DNA of 50,421 bases from Alphaproteobacteria bacterium (lineage in GTDB: Bacteria; Pseudomonadota; Alphaproteobacteria; UBA1280; UBA6503). Under the pieces are notes generated by a model. The model saw nothing but the letters and a program-made list of their open reading frames with translations, did not search any database and was not told the DNA's origin. Shown here piece by piece: positions 29,567 through 37,945 of the stretch (position 1 is the stretch's first letter; each line of letters starts with the position of its first letter). The stretch covers positions 1-50,421 of the forward strand of contig JAJFIW010000033.1 in the NCBI GenBank assembly GCA_021774615.1, read 5' to 3'. The translations under genes and the position numbers were made by a program.

Positions 29567-30457
29567 ATGCCTCGTGACACAGCCCTATTTATTGGTCATA
29601 CATATATTGATTTGACCATATCTACCGATGTTATCCCAAGTGGTGATGACAAAGCCATCGCCCACGATTATGACTTTGGGATTGGTGGGAATGCGACTGT
29701 TGCGGCTATCACTAACCAAAAAGTAGGCATAAAAACAGAGCTATTAACCCCTATTGCTTCAGATTTACTTGGGCAAGTGGTATGCCAAAAATACGAGTCT
29801 TATGGTATTAAAGTTCATGAAAGAGACGTTAAGAAGACGTCTTTATCGTTAGTTTTACCAAACAACGGCAAACGCGCTATTTTGCGCTGCCGTGATAGTG
29901 ACTACGCACCAGCATACCCCAATATCCCACTAGAAAACATTAAAGCCCTGCATTTAGATGGGCACCAGCCTGAAGCTGCTATCGAATATGCTAAAAAATG
30001 CCGAAGCTTAGGGATTATAACATCTTTAGATGGTGGTGGGTTGCGTTCAAATACTTATGAGTTGCTTAAATTTATTGATGTTGCAGTAGTATCTATGCGC
30101 TTTTGCGAACAAATAAATAAAACGCCTGCAGAAACTATCAACTGGCTAATAGAAGAATATAAAACCCCAGTTGCAGCGGTTACAATGGGTGAAGAAGGTA
30201 TGCTATACGCTTTAAATGGTGGCAAACAAGAGCATATGCCAGCTTTGCCTGTTCCAAGTAACAAAGTGTTAGATACCACAGGTGCGGGCGATATTTTCCA
30301 CGGTGCTTATATTGCGTCTTACATGATGAACAGTAACAAACCATGGCCCGAGCACTTTGCTTTTGCACGTGCAGCTTCGTCTATAAGTATTCAAAGGCTG
30401 GGCACTGAAAGCAGCATCCCTACCTTAAAGGAAATACAAGAGCTGCTAAAGGTTTAG
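29567..30457 (+). CDS. PfkB/ribokinase-family sugar kinase
   Basis: 296-residue ATP-dependent kinase of the ribokinase fold, cytosolic. N-terminal substrate region DFGIGGNATVAAITNQKVG and the C-terminal PfkB signature DTTGAGDIFHGAY with the catalytic Asp near residue 242. Substrate cannot be read from sequence; candidates include ribose, fructose, adenosine or keto-deoxy sugars. AAGGAG lies 9 bases before the ATG. Its 3' end overlaps the convergent Mur-ligase-like gene by 12 bases. The divergent neighbour is the HAD protein at 28731, but a shared pathway is only a guess. Confidence 0.88.
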   Translation: MPRDTALFIGHTYIDLTISTDVIPSGDDKAIAHDYDFGIGGNATVAAITNQKVGIKTELLTPIASDLLGQVVCQKYESYGIKVHERDVKKTSLSLVLPNNGKRAILRCRDSDYAPAYPNIPLENIKALHLDGHQPEAAIEYAKKCRSLGIITSLDGGGLRSNTYELLKFIDVAVVSMRFCEQINKTPAETINWLIEEYKTPVAAVTMGEEGMLYALNGGKQEHMPALPVPSNKVLDTTGAGDIFHGAYIASYMMNSNKPWPEHFAFARAASSISIQRLGTESSIPTLKEIQELLKV

Positions 30458-32038
30458 TTTAACCTCGTATAGGTCGGGTAAATCATTTTCCAATAATACA
30501 ATATCATTAGCTTTTTTGTTTTCTAGCAACCACTGCCTTGCAGCAGCAAAGCTATCGCATGATACAACAATTTGCTCGGCTGATTTATGCTTTTTAAATG
30601 TATCTACAAATGATTCAATCCGTTCTGGGGTCACGGCCAATAGTACATCAACATTTCCAGCTGCAGCCTCACCAATTTTACGGTGCTCCTCATCATGGGA
30701 TGTTCCTAGCTCTACCATTCCTGGAGTTATTAGGATAGACCTTCCCTTATGTTCTTTTTTGAGCATTCCTAATATATCAAGAGCTGCTGCAAACCCCTTC
30801 GGGTTAGAATTATAAGCATCATCAACCAATATGGTTTCATCGGGCTGTTTAGTTACCTCAAGACGGTGCTTTATCTGTGGTGCTGTTTTTAAGGCTGTTA
30901 TTACAATGTCTGCTTCCATACCCAGTGTGCATGCTGTAGCAAACACTAGTGCAATATTTTCTGCATGATGCGCACCAAACAGTGGTGCAAAAACCTTATA
31001 GCTTTTACCTTGCCAATTTAGTTTTATATCAAGCCCTTTGGTAGTTTGCTTTACCTTTTCTAAAAAAAGCTCATTTACCTTTTCATCACCAGAGATGATG
31101 AAGCTACCTTCGTGCTGAGAAATAAATTGTGCCGGATAAGGAGCTATAGTTGCACTATGAGAAATAATAATTTTACCATCGTTCTCTATAACCGCTTGTG
31201 CTAGTTCGAACTTAGCACGAGCCACAGTTTCTAGTGTTTTAAAGCGCTCGTAGTGAGCATGGCCAATAGCAGTGATAATCCCTGTTTTTGGTGGCACTAG
31301 GTCGCACAGTTTTTTAATTGACCCTGGCCCATAAGCCCCCATTTCAGCTATAAAATACTTATGGTCATCACGGAGCTGCTCGCGGATAATCCTAGTAACT
31401 CCCATTGGCGTATTTACACTTCCTGGGGTAATTAAGGTTGGTGCTTGCATTGACAATACGTGCCCTAGCAAATGCTTAACCGATGTTTTACCAAACGAGC
31501 CTGTAACCCCGATAGTATGAGGATTTAACTTAACTAGCTTTTGTTTAGCTTCCTTTAGAAAACTATTTTGGATGTATGTTTCCACAGGCTTAAGCAATAT
31601 GTTTGCTATTACTAACCACACAGGGATAGCCTGAACCAACACAATCCAAGCCCACCATTGCAGAGTAACTGCACACAAAGATGCTGCTAATAATAAAATA
31701 ACAGCTAAAATATAAATACGCTTTGCACGCTGCGTCATTACTAGCGGTTTTTTACCCTCTTTTTTTGGATTTCTCTCAAAAAAAGTAGCGATTGCAAATA
31801 TTAAAGCAGCCCCACCAAACCAAATAAATGCATAGAATGCTTCAGTAGCAAAATACAAAAGGAATAATGATACACTTACTTTTTTATCAAAAGATATTGT
31901 ACGCACTACCCAAGGTAAAAAACGGTTGCCGTCATATTCTTCTTGCTGGAAAACATGCAAATAAACACGCAAACGGCGCAATACAAATGCTGCAAATGTG
32001 ACTAATAAAATTGAGCTAAAAATAACTTCTATGGTCAT
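30446..32038 (-). CDS. Membrane-anchored MurF-like Mur ligase
   Basis: 530 residues. The first ~155 form a membrane domain with about four to five hydrophobic helices and the conserved-looking VFQQEEYDGNRFLPW. A Mur ligase core follows: P-loop GVTGSFGKTS (residues 177-186), AEMGAYGPGSI, the ARAKFELAQ lysine region, HHAENIALVFATA, and the MurF-type VDDAYNSNPKGFAAALDIL, then TPGMVELGTSHDEEH. Canonical MurF is soluble, lacks the membrane domain, and has Ser where this has Gly after NPK. It therefore probably ligates an amino acid or peptide to a different, perhaps lipid-linked, acceptor. ATGA overlap with the hydrolase gene upstream indicates coupled translation. Confidence 0.8.
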   Translation of the reverse strand: MTIEVIFSSILLVTFAAFVLRRLRVYLHVFQQEEYDGNRFLPWVVRTISFDKKVSVSLFLLYFATEAFYAFIWFGGAALIFAIATFFERNPKKEGKKPLVMTQRAKRIYILAVILLLAASLCAVTLQWWAWIVLVQAIPVWLVIANILLKPVETYIQNSFLKEAKQKLVKLNPHTIGVTGSFGKTSVKHLLGHVLSMQAPTLITPGSVNTPMGVTRIIREQLRDDHKYFIAEMGAYGPGSIKKLCDLVPPKTGIITAIGHAHYERFKTLETVARAKFELAQAVIENDGKIIISHSATIAPYPAQFISQHEGSFIISGDEKVNELFLEKVKQTTKGLDIKLNWQGKSYKVFAPLFGAHHAENIALVFATACTLGMEADIVITALKTAPQIKHRLEVTKQPDETILVDDAYNSNPKGFAAALDILGMLKKEHKGRSILITPGMVELGTSHDEEHRKIGEAAAGNVDVLLAVTPERIESFVDTFKKHKSAEQIVVSCDSFAAARQWLLENKKANDIVLLENDLPDLYEVKLNL

Positions 32039-32817
32039 ACTAAAATCTTCCTAATAAATTGCTGTAGCAAGTGAACTGTTTGGTGTTTCCCACTTGCTAA
32101 TACTGAGTAATGGTCGTGTCCATCTAAAATTGTTAACTCTGCATTAGGCATTAACTCTGCAAGCCCCTTACCTATGTATGGTGGAGTTTCGGTGTCAGCA
32201 CTGCCATAAACCAGACCTACAGGGCATGTTGTTTGTTCTGCTTGCTCGGCTAAATTTTCTCTAATTACATTTAGAAATAATTTACGCATAGCACCAGCAT
32301 TCTTGTAGTCCGCACTACCAAAGCGTTGTTGCAACCACTCTAGAGATTTATCATTGTGCACTAATAAAAGCTTAAGTGTTTTATAAGTTAGAATTTTTAG
32401 TTTTAGATATATTTTCTTCAGTAAAGGTTTCTTCATAGGTAACCCTGGACCAGCAATAATAAATATACCATCAATAATAGCGGGGTGGCGGGCAGCAAGT
32501 TGCACTGCTACCCTACCGCCAAATGAATGCCCTACCCATATTCGTTTTTTTGCTTTGGGCAGTGTTTTTATAAAGTCTGCAATGCTATCGGCAAAGTCAG
32601 CAGTTTGCCAGTCTTGTGGTGGTGTTGGTGACTCGCCAAAACCTTGAAAATCCAATACTGTGTGGTTGTAAGTAGGCAAGCTTTCAGCTAGCGGTAGTAG
32701 GGATTTATGGTTTTGCCCCCAACCATGCCCCCAAATAATTTGGACATCAGCCTCTTTCGCATCTTTACCAACTTCTGCATAAGCAAAAGATCCTATTTCT
32801 GCTTTGTAATGCTCCAT
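32035..32817 (-). CDS. Alpha/beta hydrolase
   Basis: 260 residues with a complete alpha/beta-hydrolase triad: oxyanion-region HGWGQNH, nucleophile elbow GHSFGG with Ser98, acid in YGSADTETP and His in LDGHDHYSVL. A basic lid segment (LPMKKPLLKKIYLKLKILTYKTLKLL) is amphipathic and could associate with membrane. There is no signal peptide, so it acts in the cytosol. It is the first gene of a two-gene unit with the membrane Mur ligase (4-base ATGA overlap) and is divergent from the Ddl-like gene, suggesting it hydrolyses or transfers a product of that pathway. Specific substrate unknown. Confidence 0.85.
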   Translation of the reverse strand: MEHYKAEIGSFAYAEVGKDAKEADVQIIWGHGWGQNHKSLLPLAESLPTYNHTVLDFQGFGESPTPPQDWQTADFADSIADFIKTLPKAKKRIWVGHSFGGRVAVQLAARHPAIIDGIFIIAGPGLPMKKPLLKKIYLKLKILTYKTLKLLLVHNDKSLEWLQQRFGSADYKNAGAMRKLFLNVIRENLAEQAEQTTCPVGLVYGSADTETPPYIGKGLAELMPNAELTILDGHDHYSVLASGKHQTVHLLQQFIRKILV

Positions 32818-32862
32818 AATAAGGAATTTCTCTATTTTGACAGTTTATTTTTAATTAATCAC

Positions 32863-32877
32863 ATGGCATTATGCCAT
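32863..32877. promoter_or_regulatory. Perfect palindrome in divergent promoter region
   Basis: ATGGCAT-T-ATGCCAT, two 7-base arms around one base, in the 172-base spacer between the divergent hydrolase and Ddl-like genes. Its size and position fit a dimeric repressor site controlling both directions. Confidence 0.4.
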
Positions 32878-32989
32878 ATATAGTAATATAACTTAAGACC
32901 TAAACAGTCTTAAGTTGTCTGGCCATTTAACAATGTAAGTACAAAGTTAAACGACTATACAAAATACAATAACAAATAAGCGGTAAATC

Positions 32990-34222
32990 ATGAAGCACAC
33001 AAAAAAAATAATTGCTATTTTTTGGGGAGGACGTTCCCCCGAGCACGATGTAAGCATTGTTACAGGTATACAAGCACTACAAGCTATAGACCGCCAGAAA
33101 TACTCTCCGTTTGCCATATACGTAGACACTAAAGGCCGTTGGTGGGTAGGTAAAGAGCTAGAAAACCTAAAAAATTATATGCCCGACGATAATTTCTGCC
33201 GTAAGCACCTTACACAAGTAACCATAGACATAACTGCAAGTACAGGTAGCAACCAAGCCAGTTTAATAGAAATACCGCAAGCAGGTTTACTAAACCAACT
33301 AAGAAAACCAAAAACATTTTTGTTTGACATTGCACTACTAGCATTCCATGGCCTTTATGGTGAAGATGGCGCTGTACAAGGTGTCTTAGAGCTAGCCAAT
33401 GTCCCTCATACTGGTGCTAATGTGCGCTCGTCGGTGATGATGATGAGTAAGTCGGTAACTAAAGAAATGCTATCTAATACTGATATCCCACTTCTACCGC
33501 ACAAGCTTATAAAACGCCCCGAGCAACGCCTAATACTTACAGACGCTGAACTTAAGGAGGCTTGCAACGGCATAAAATTTCCGGCAATCGTAAAACCAAA
33601 CCACCTTGGTAGTAGCATTGGGGTTGCAAAAGTAAATAACGAGGCAGAGCTAAATGCCGTATTACCAGCAGTATTTAAATTTGACGACACAGCAATTATC
33701 GAACCCTTCGTAGAAAACTTATGCGAATATAACGTGGCTGTCCTTAACCATGGTGAAGAGATCATAACCTCTGCTATCGAAAAACCAAAACAGAGTGATG
33801 ACCTGCTCGACTTTAAACAAAAGTACCTCTCGAGCGACGGTAGTAGCAAAACAGGAACCAAGTCTGGCGAGAGCATAAGCCAAGGGATGTTGTCTCTTAC
33901 TCGTGACATCAACCCTGACCTTACTAAAACTCAAGAAGCCAACCTACGCAAATGGGCTGCAATAGCTTTTAAGCAACTAGAAACAGCAGGTGCACCACGG
34001 ATAGACTTTTTATGTAATGCCAAAACAGGCAAAATGTGGCTGAACGAGATTAATCCTATTCCAGGCTCATTTGGCTATTTCTTGTGGGAGGCGTCATCCC
34101 ATAACCCAATACTATTTACCGAGCTATTAAATAACTTGCTAGACGAAGCCATAACAAACCACCGTGGCAAACAACTACCACCAGACCCCACCCCAGAAGA
34201 TGCACGGTTATTTAAGCGTTAA
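32990..34222 (+). CDS. Ddl-like ATP-grasp ligase, divergent
   Basis: 410 residues, about 60-100 longer than normal D-alanine--D-alanine ligases. Ddl features: IFWGGRSPEHDVSI at the N terminus, AFHGLYGEDGAVQGVLELANVPHTG, FPAIVKPNHLGSSIGVAKV, and the metal-binding PRIDFLCN...WLNEINPIPGS. Differences: the end of the active site reads INPIPGSFGYFLWE instead of the Ddl pattern N-T-x-P-G-M-T, and a Ser-rich insertion follows DLLDFKQKYLSS. These changes lie near the second-substrate pocket, so D-Ala-D-Ala may not be the product. Its divergent partners are a Mur-type ligase and a hydrolase. It ends at a strong terminator. Confidence 0.8.
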   Translation: MKHTKKIIAIFWGGRSPEHDVSIVTGIQALQAIDRQKYSPFAIYVDTKGRWWVGKELENLKNYMPDDNFCRKHLTQVTIDITASTGSNQASLIEIPQAGLLNQLRKPKTFLFDIALLAFHGLYGEDGAVQGVLELANVPHTGANVRSSVMMMSKSVTKEMLSNTDIPLLPHKLIKRPEQRLILTDAELKEACNGIKFPAIVKPNHLGSSIGVAKVNNEAELNAVLPAVFKFDDTAIIEPFVENLCEYNVAVLNHGEEIITSAIEKPKQSDDLLDFKQKYLSSDGSSKTGTKSGESISQGMLSLTRDINPDLTKTQEANLRKWAAIAFKQLETAGAPRIDFLCNAKTGKMWLNEINPIPGSFGYFLWEASSHNPILFTELLNNLLDEAITNHRGKQLPPDPTPEDARLFKR

Positions 34223-34262
34223 AACCAAAAAGAACCGCCCCAAGGGCGGTTCTTTTTGGTTT
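34222..34262. terminator. Bidirectional intrinsic terminator
   Basis: Perfect 19-bp inverted repeat (34222-34240 with 34244-34262) around a 3-base loop, GC-rich at the centre and flanked by A and T tracts. It serves both the Ddl-like gene (+) and the unknown gene ending at 34274 (-). Confidence 0.95.
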
Positions 34263-34273
34263 CGAATAAGCTA

Positions 34274-34837
34274 TTAAATAGATATTTCAATATAGTTGCC
34301 AGAGAAAGTTATATGCTCATCACTAAAGCCCTCCTCTTCCATTTTAGCGTAGAAATTTTCACTATCAACCAGACTTTCCAACAATAGTTTTTCATCGTCG
34401 GAAATTCTAATTATGGCGGAAGATTCCTTCCTGTGGAGCAGTTTAAGCTCTATTATCGCTTTAGCACGATTAAAAAGGTTATTGGTGACTATATCTCTTA
34501 AACTTGGACAATCGCCAATAGCAGCACCTGCCACCACTCTATCCATCAGGGTGATTTTTTCTGTGCCAAGCTTTACGGTTAGCACACATTTTTCTATGGA
34601 AATACAGTCAGCTGGGAAACCTTCTTTTGCCATTCTATCATAGAAATAAGAGCTGCCCACAGAGCCTGATGTCAATACAGTGTATTCATCATCATGAAAT
34701 TCAATTACGAATTCATTTTTAAGCCTCTTGGCCGCATCTTTCATGCGATTTTCGAGTGTGTTCAGAAGAGTATCTATAATTGATATTTCTTCTCTAGTTC
34801 TGGTATTAATAACTTCTTGATTAAGGGTTGCACTCAT
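34274..34837 (-). CDS. Unknown cytosolic protein with internal duplication
   Basis: Not recognised. 187 residues, no signal peptide or membrane segment. Residues 43-90 and 141-187 are copies of one another: both contain an I-x-x-x-DDE start, a central FY-x-[RK]M-x-x-EGF and an I-[ST]-rich final strand pair (FYDRMAKEGF versus FYAKMEEEGF). A helical linker of about 50 residues separates them. A good ribosome site (AGGAGG) precedes the ATG. It has its own promoter and terminator. The leader resembles those of the tandem unknown genes at 47102 and 47884. Confidence 0.65.
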   Translation of the reverse strand: MSATLNQEVINTRTREEISIIDTLLNTLENRMKDAAKRLKNEFVIEFHDDEYTVLTSGSVGSSYFYDRMAKEGFPADCISIEKCVLTVKLGTEKITLMDRVVAGAAIGDCPSLRDIVTNNLFNRAKAIIELKLLHRKESSAIIRISDDEKLLLESLVDSENFYAKMEEEGFSDEHITFSGNYIEISI

Positions 34838-34888
34838 AGTGCCTCCTATGTGGTTTAAAAGGAAAGAAAGATAACAATTAGATAATTG

Positions 34889-34917
34889 TATTTAGCATAT
34901 TGGGCATGGTGCTGCAA
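34889..34917 (-). promoter_or_regulatory. Promoter of the duplicated-domain unknown gene
   Basis: TTGCAG (34917-34912) and TAAATA (34894-34889) are 17 bases apart on the minus strand, about 50 bases before the ATG at 34837. Confidence 0.6.
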
Positions 34918-34968
34918 TATTCAAGCTAATAATGAGAAAAACTTTAGAATGGGGATTGTTTAAAAAAA

Positions 34969-35044
34969 TGGTGGCCAGAGGCGGGCTTGAACCGCCGACA
35001 CAAGGATTTTCAGTCCTTTGCTCTACCAACTGAGCTACCTGGCC
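34969..35044 (-). tRNA. tRNA-Phe (anticodon GAA)
   Basis: Cloverleaf with acceptor GGCCAGG, anticodon loop CTGAAAA between AGGA and TCCT, T-loop GTTCAAGCC and encoded CCA. Confidence 0.95.
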
Positions 35045-35102
35045 ATTAAGAATGCTTAAAACAGGGGTCAATATAGCAGCGTCGCAGTTAAATTCAACAG
35101 TT

Positions 35103-35123
35103 AAATTGCTAATATAGCAATTT
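35103..35123 (-). terminator. Hairpin after the HAD gene
   Basis: Perfect 8-bp stem AAATTGCT / AGCAATTT with a 5-base loop, 2 bases beyond the stop of the gene ending at 35126. AU-rich with only a short T-tract, so a weak terminator at best. Confidence 0.4.
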
Positions 35124-35125
35124 CT

Positions 35126-35665
35126 TTATTTAAAAGCACCTTCAAGGCTGGCTTGTAGCTGCGAGACACGTTGTATAGAATGTGCGTTATCTACATCTTC
35201 TTGGCTCAACAAATTAGAGCTAACCCCCATTTGCAGCCCCTCTTTTGTGGGGTCGCCCCAGCCTGCATGTAAAAACTTAGTGCTCGTGTTATTTGCTAAT
35301 ATTTGTTCCGTAAATGCATCTCCAACAACTACTGTGTGCTCTTTATCTATGCCAGTAACTGCTAAGATATGCTCCATAACTGCTTTAGTTGTTTTATTAG
35401 GCTCCCCGCTATTAATAGCTGTTAATGCTTTTATACCAGCAATTGGGTCAAAAATTTTGGTTAATGGGGTACCGCAAGACAGCATTTTGCTTTGCAGGGA
35501 AGCACCAATTTCAGCCTCTGGGCTTAACGAAATAATTGCCATTTTCCAGCCATTAGCATGAAGAGACTCTACCTCATCTACAAGGCCATCATACCAACCA
35601 TGGCCATTATCGAGGGTTTTGGCAAAGTCAAAAACTACAAGTTTATTATAAGCCCTCTGCCCCAT
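35126..35665 (-). CDS. HAD-superfamily protein with unusual motif I
   Basis: 179 residues with a HAD core: motif I VVFDFAKTLDNG with Asp13, motif II AIISLS, a conserved Lys region (NKTTKAVMEHIL) and motif IV VVVGDAFTEQI. The second Asp of the usual D-x-D motif is Ala15, a position that is also Ala in phosphonoacetaldehyde hydrolases, though those have Gly where this has Lys16. The general acid is therefore missing and ordinary phosphatase activity is doubtful. The ATG directly abuts the stop of the copper ATPase gene, so the two are co-expressed. No close family recognised. Confidence 0.65.
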   Translation of the reverse strand: MGQRAYNKLVVFDFAKTLDNGHGWYDGLVDEVESLHANGWKMAIISLSPEAEIGASLQSKMLSCGTPLTKIFDPIAGIKALTAINSGEPNKTTKAVMEHILAVTGIDKEHTVVVGDAFTEQILANNTSTKFLHAGWGDPTKEGLQMGVSSNLLSQEDVDNAHSIQRVSQLQASLEGAFK

Positions 35666-37867
35666 TTAGCTACGCACTAAGTTTAAACGCAACGAGTTTA
35701 GCACCACAGTTAACGACGAAGCAGCCATAGCAGCACCAGCCACCCATGGGTGTAAAAGTATGCCAGTTGTTGGGTACAAAATACCAGCTGCTATAGGTAT
35801 TGCCATACTATTATATGCAAATGCCCAGAATAGGTTTTGCTTAATATTAGCCATAGTAGAGCGCGAGATACGCACTGCTAATGCTATTCGTTTTAGGTCG
35901 TTAACAGCAATAACAACATCAGCAGAGCTAATTGCAATATCGCTACCAGTTGCAAGAGACAAACCAACATCAGCCTGCGCTAGTGATGGAGCATCATTAA
36001 TACCATCACCAACCATAGCTACTAATTTACCTTCTTTTTGGAGGTTTTTAATATATGTCAATTTATCTGCTGGTTTTAAATGTGCTACCACGTTGTCAAT
36101 ACCGACACTTCGTGCAATATGGCTAGCGGCTTTTTCATTGTCTCCAGTAAGCATAACCAAAGATACACCTAGTTTTTTAAGTAATCTAATTGCATCTTTA
36201 GCCTCTGGGCGCAAATCGTCACTAAGTGCTAAAACACCTATAACTTCTTTGTCACGGCCAACAAATACAGCTGTTTTGCCTTGTGCTACAAGGCCTTTTG
36301 CCTCATTCTCAAACTCTTCTACAGATAGCTTTTGTTTTTGCATAAACTCTTTATTACCAAGCCAACAAGACTTCCCACCAATTGTGCCCGAAACACCTAA
36401 CCCTGGTGTATTATCAAACTTTGTGCATTTAAGTAGGCTAAGGTCTTTAAATTTTGCCTCTGCTACTATTGCTTCTGATAATGGATGTTCAGAGCCTGTC
36501 GCAAGGCTTGCAGCAAATTGTAAAACACGGTCGGTACTACCCCCAGAGGTTGAGAATATCTCAACAACACGAGGTTCACCTTTAGTAAGTGTGCCTGTTT
36601 TATCAAAGGCCATAACATCGACTAAGCCAAGCTGCTGTAACGCATTACCTCTAGGCATTAAAACCCCACCTTTAGCAGCCCTACCAATACCAACCATAAC
36701 AGACATAGGCGTAGCCAAGCCAAGCGCACATGGGCAGGCTATAACTAGCATTGTCATAGCTATTGTTATTGCAAATGCTAAGCGTGGTTCAGGGCCATGA
36801 AGAAACCATATAGAACCAACAATTATAGCAAGTAACAACACAACAACGGCAAACCAACCTGCTATTTTGTCAACCAGTTGGGCAATTGCAGGCTTACTTG
36901 CTTGTGCTTGGCGAACCATTTCTACAATTTGTGCTAGTACTGTATCTTGGCCAACTTTTTCGGCACGCATTACAAAACTACCTTGGCGGTTTTGCGTCCC
37001 CGCAATAACTTGATCCCCTACTTCCTTACGGATAACTAGAGGCTCTCCAGTTAACATAGCTTCGCTAACTGTACTTTGCCCATCTTGGATTATGCCATCA
37101 ACTGGGATATTTTCACCTGGTCGCACCCGCAACAAATCACCAACAATAACTTCACTAAGAGCAACTTTCTCATCTTCACCTTGTCGCAAGCGAATTGCAT
37201 CAGGAGGGGTTAGCGCCACAAGTTTTGCAACAGCGCCCGATGCTTTGCCACGGGCATATTTCTCTAGCCCGTGCCCTATGTTTATAAAAGCTAAAATAAA
37301 CAACCCAGCTTCGTAGTAGAAATACTGTGACTCATGGGGGATAAACTCCGGAAAATAAAGAACTGCACACGAGTATAGCCACGCAATACCCGTACCCATA
37401 CCAATTAGTGTGTACATATCTGGTCGCATGCGTAAAACAGACTTCCAAGCAGCATGGTAAATATAACCGCCACTAAGTAGCATAATTGCTAGTGTACCCC
37501 AGTTAATAAAAAACCAAATAGGCTCAAATGGGGCTATGGGCATAGCATTTGCATGCATATAAGCCATTAGCCATACAGCAAAAGCAGCCGCAGGTAACGC
37601 CCTTATAAATAAAGATGTTCCTTCTCGGTACATTTGTTTGTTGTCGGCATTGTCGTTACTTAAAAGGGCTGCTTCATAGCCTGCTTTTTTTACGACAGCA
37701 ATTACAGCAGCAATCGGAAAGTCACCTGAAACTGTAGCAGTGCTGTCAGCAAAATTAACCTCTGCATTATCTACACCACTGACTGATTTTATTACTTTCT
37801 CGACTGAGCTAACGCACGAGCCACAATTCATACCACTAATCTTAAAGAAAAATTTATTCTTATTCAT
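35666..37867 (-). CDS. copA: Copper-translocating P1B-type ATPase
   Basis: 733-residue inner-membrane heavy-metal pump exporting Cu(I). One N-terminal metal-binding domain with GMNCGSC (Cys15, Cys18), about eight transmembrane helices, phosphatase motif TGEP, the Cu-type membrane motif [10 protein letters not shown], phosphorylation site [11 protein letters not shown], the P1B marker [13 protein letters not shown] and GDGINDAP. Length is normal. Downstream is the HAD protein with no spacer. No copper chaperone or CueR-type regulator is visible next to it. Silver transport is also possible. Confidence 0.93.
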   Translation of the reverse strand: MNKNKFFFKISGMNCGSCVSSVEKVIKSVSGVDNAEVNFADSTATVSGDFPIAAVIAVVKKAGYEAALLSNDNADNKQMYREGTSLFIRALPAAAFAVWLMAYMHANAMPIAPFEPIWFFINWGTLAIMLLSGGYIYHAAWKSVLRMRPDMYTLIGMGTGIAWLYSCAVLYFPEFIPHESQYFYYEAGLFILAFINIGHGLEKYARGKASGAVAKLVALTPPDAIRLRQGEDEKVALSEVIVGDLLRVRPGENIPVDGIIQDGQSTVSEAMLTGEPLVIRKEVGDQVIAGTQNRQGSFVMRAEKVGQDTVLAQIVEMVRQAQASKPAIAQLVDKIAGWFAVVVLLLAIIVGSIWFLHGPEPRLAFAITIAMTMLVIACPCALGLATPMSVMVGIGRAAKGGVLMPRGNALQQLGLVDVMAFDKTGTLTKGEPRVVEIFSTSGGSTDRVLQFAASLATGSEHPLSEAIVAEAKFKDLSLLKCTKFDNTPGLGVSGTIGGKSCWLGNKEFMQKQKLSVEEFENEAKGLVAQGKTAVFVGRDKEVIGVLALSDDLRPEAKDAIRLLKKLGVSLVMLTGDNEKAASHIARSVGIDNVVAHLKPADKLTYIKNLQKEGKLVAMVGDGINDAPSLAQADVGLSLATGSDIAISSADVVIAVNDLKRIALAVRISRSTMANIKQNLFWAFAYNSMAIPIAAGILYPTTGILLHPWVAGAAMAASSLTVVLNSLRLNLVRS

Positions 37868-37902
37868 TATTATTACCTGTCTTTACCTATGAAAATACGT
37901 CT

Positions 37903-37932
37903 AGTATACTCTGATTATTAGTATAACAACAA
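37903..37932 (-). promoter_or_regulatory. Possible copA promoter
   Basis: TTGTTG (37932-37927) and TATACT (37908-37903) are 18 bases apart on the minus strand, within the narrow divergent spacer before the symporter gene. Confidence 0.4.
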
Positions 37933-37945
37933 GTTGAAGATTAAA

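Noticed and set aside
35760-36800. 346-codon open frame opposite copA
   Set aside because: Antisense shadow of a highly conserved P-type ATPase; no domain pattern of its own.
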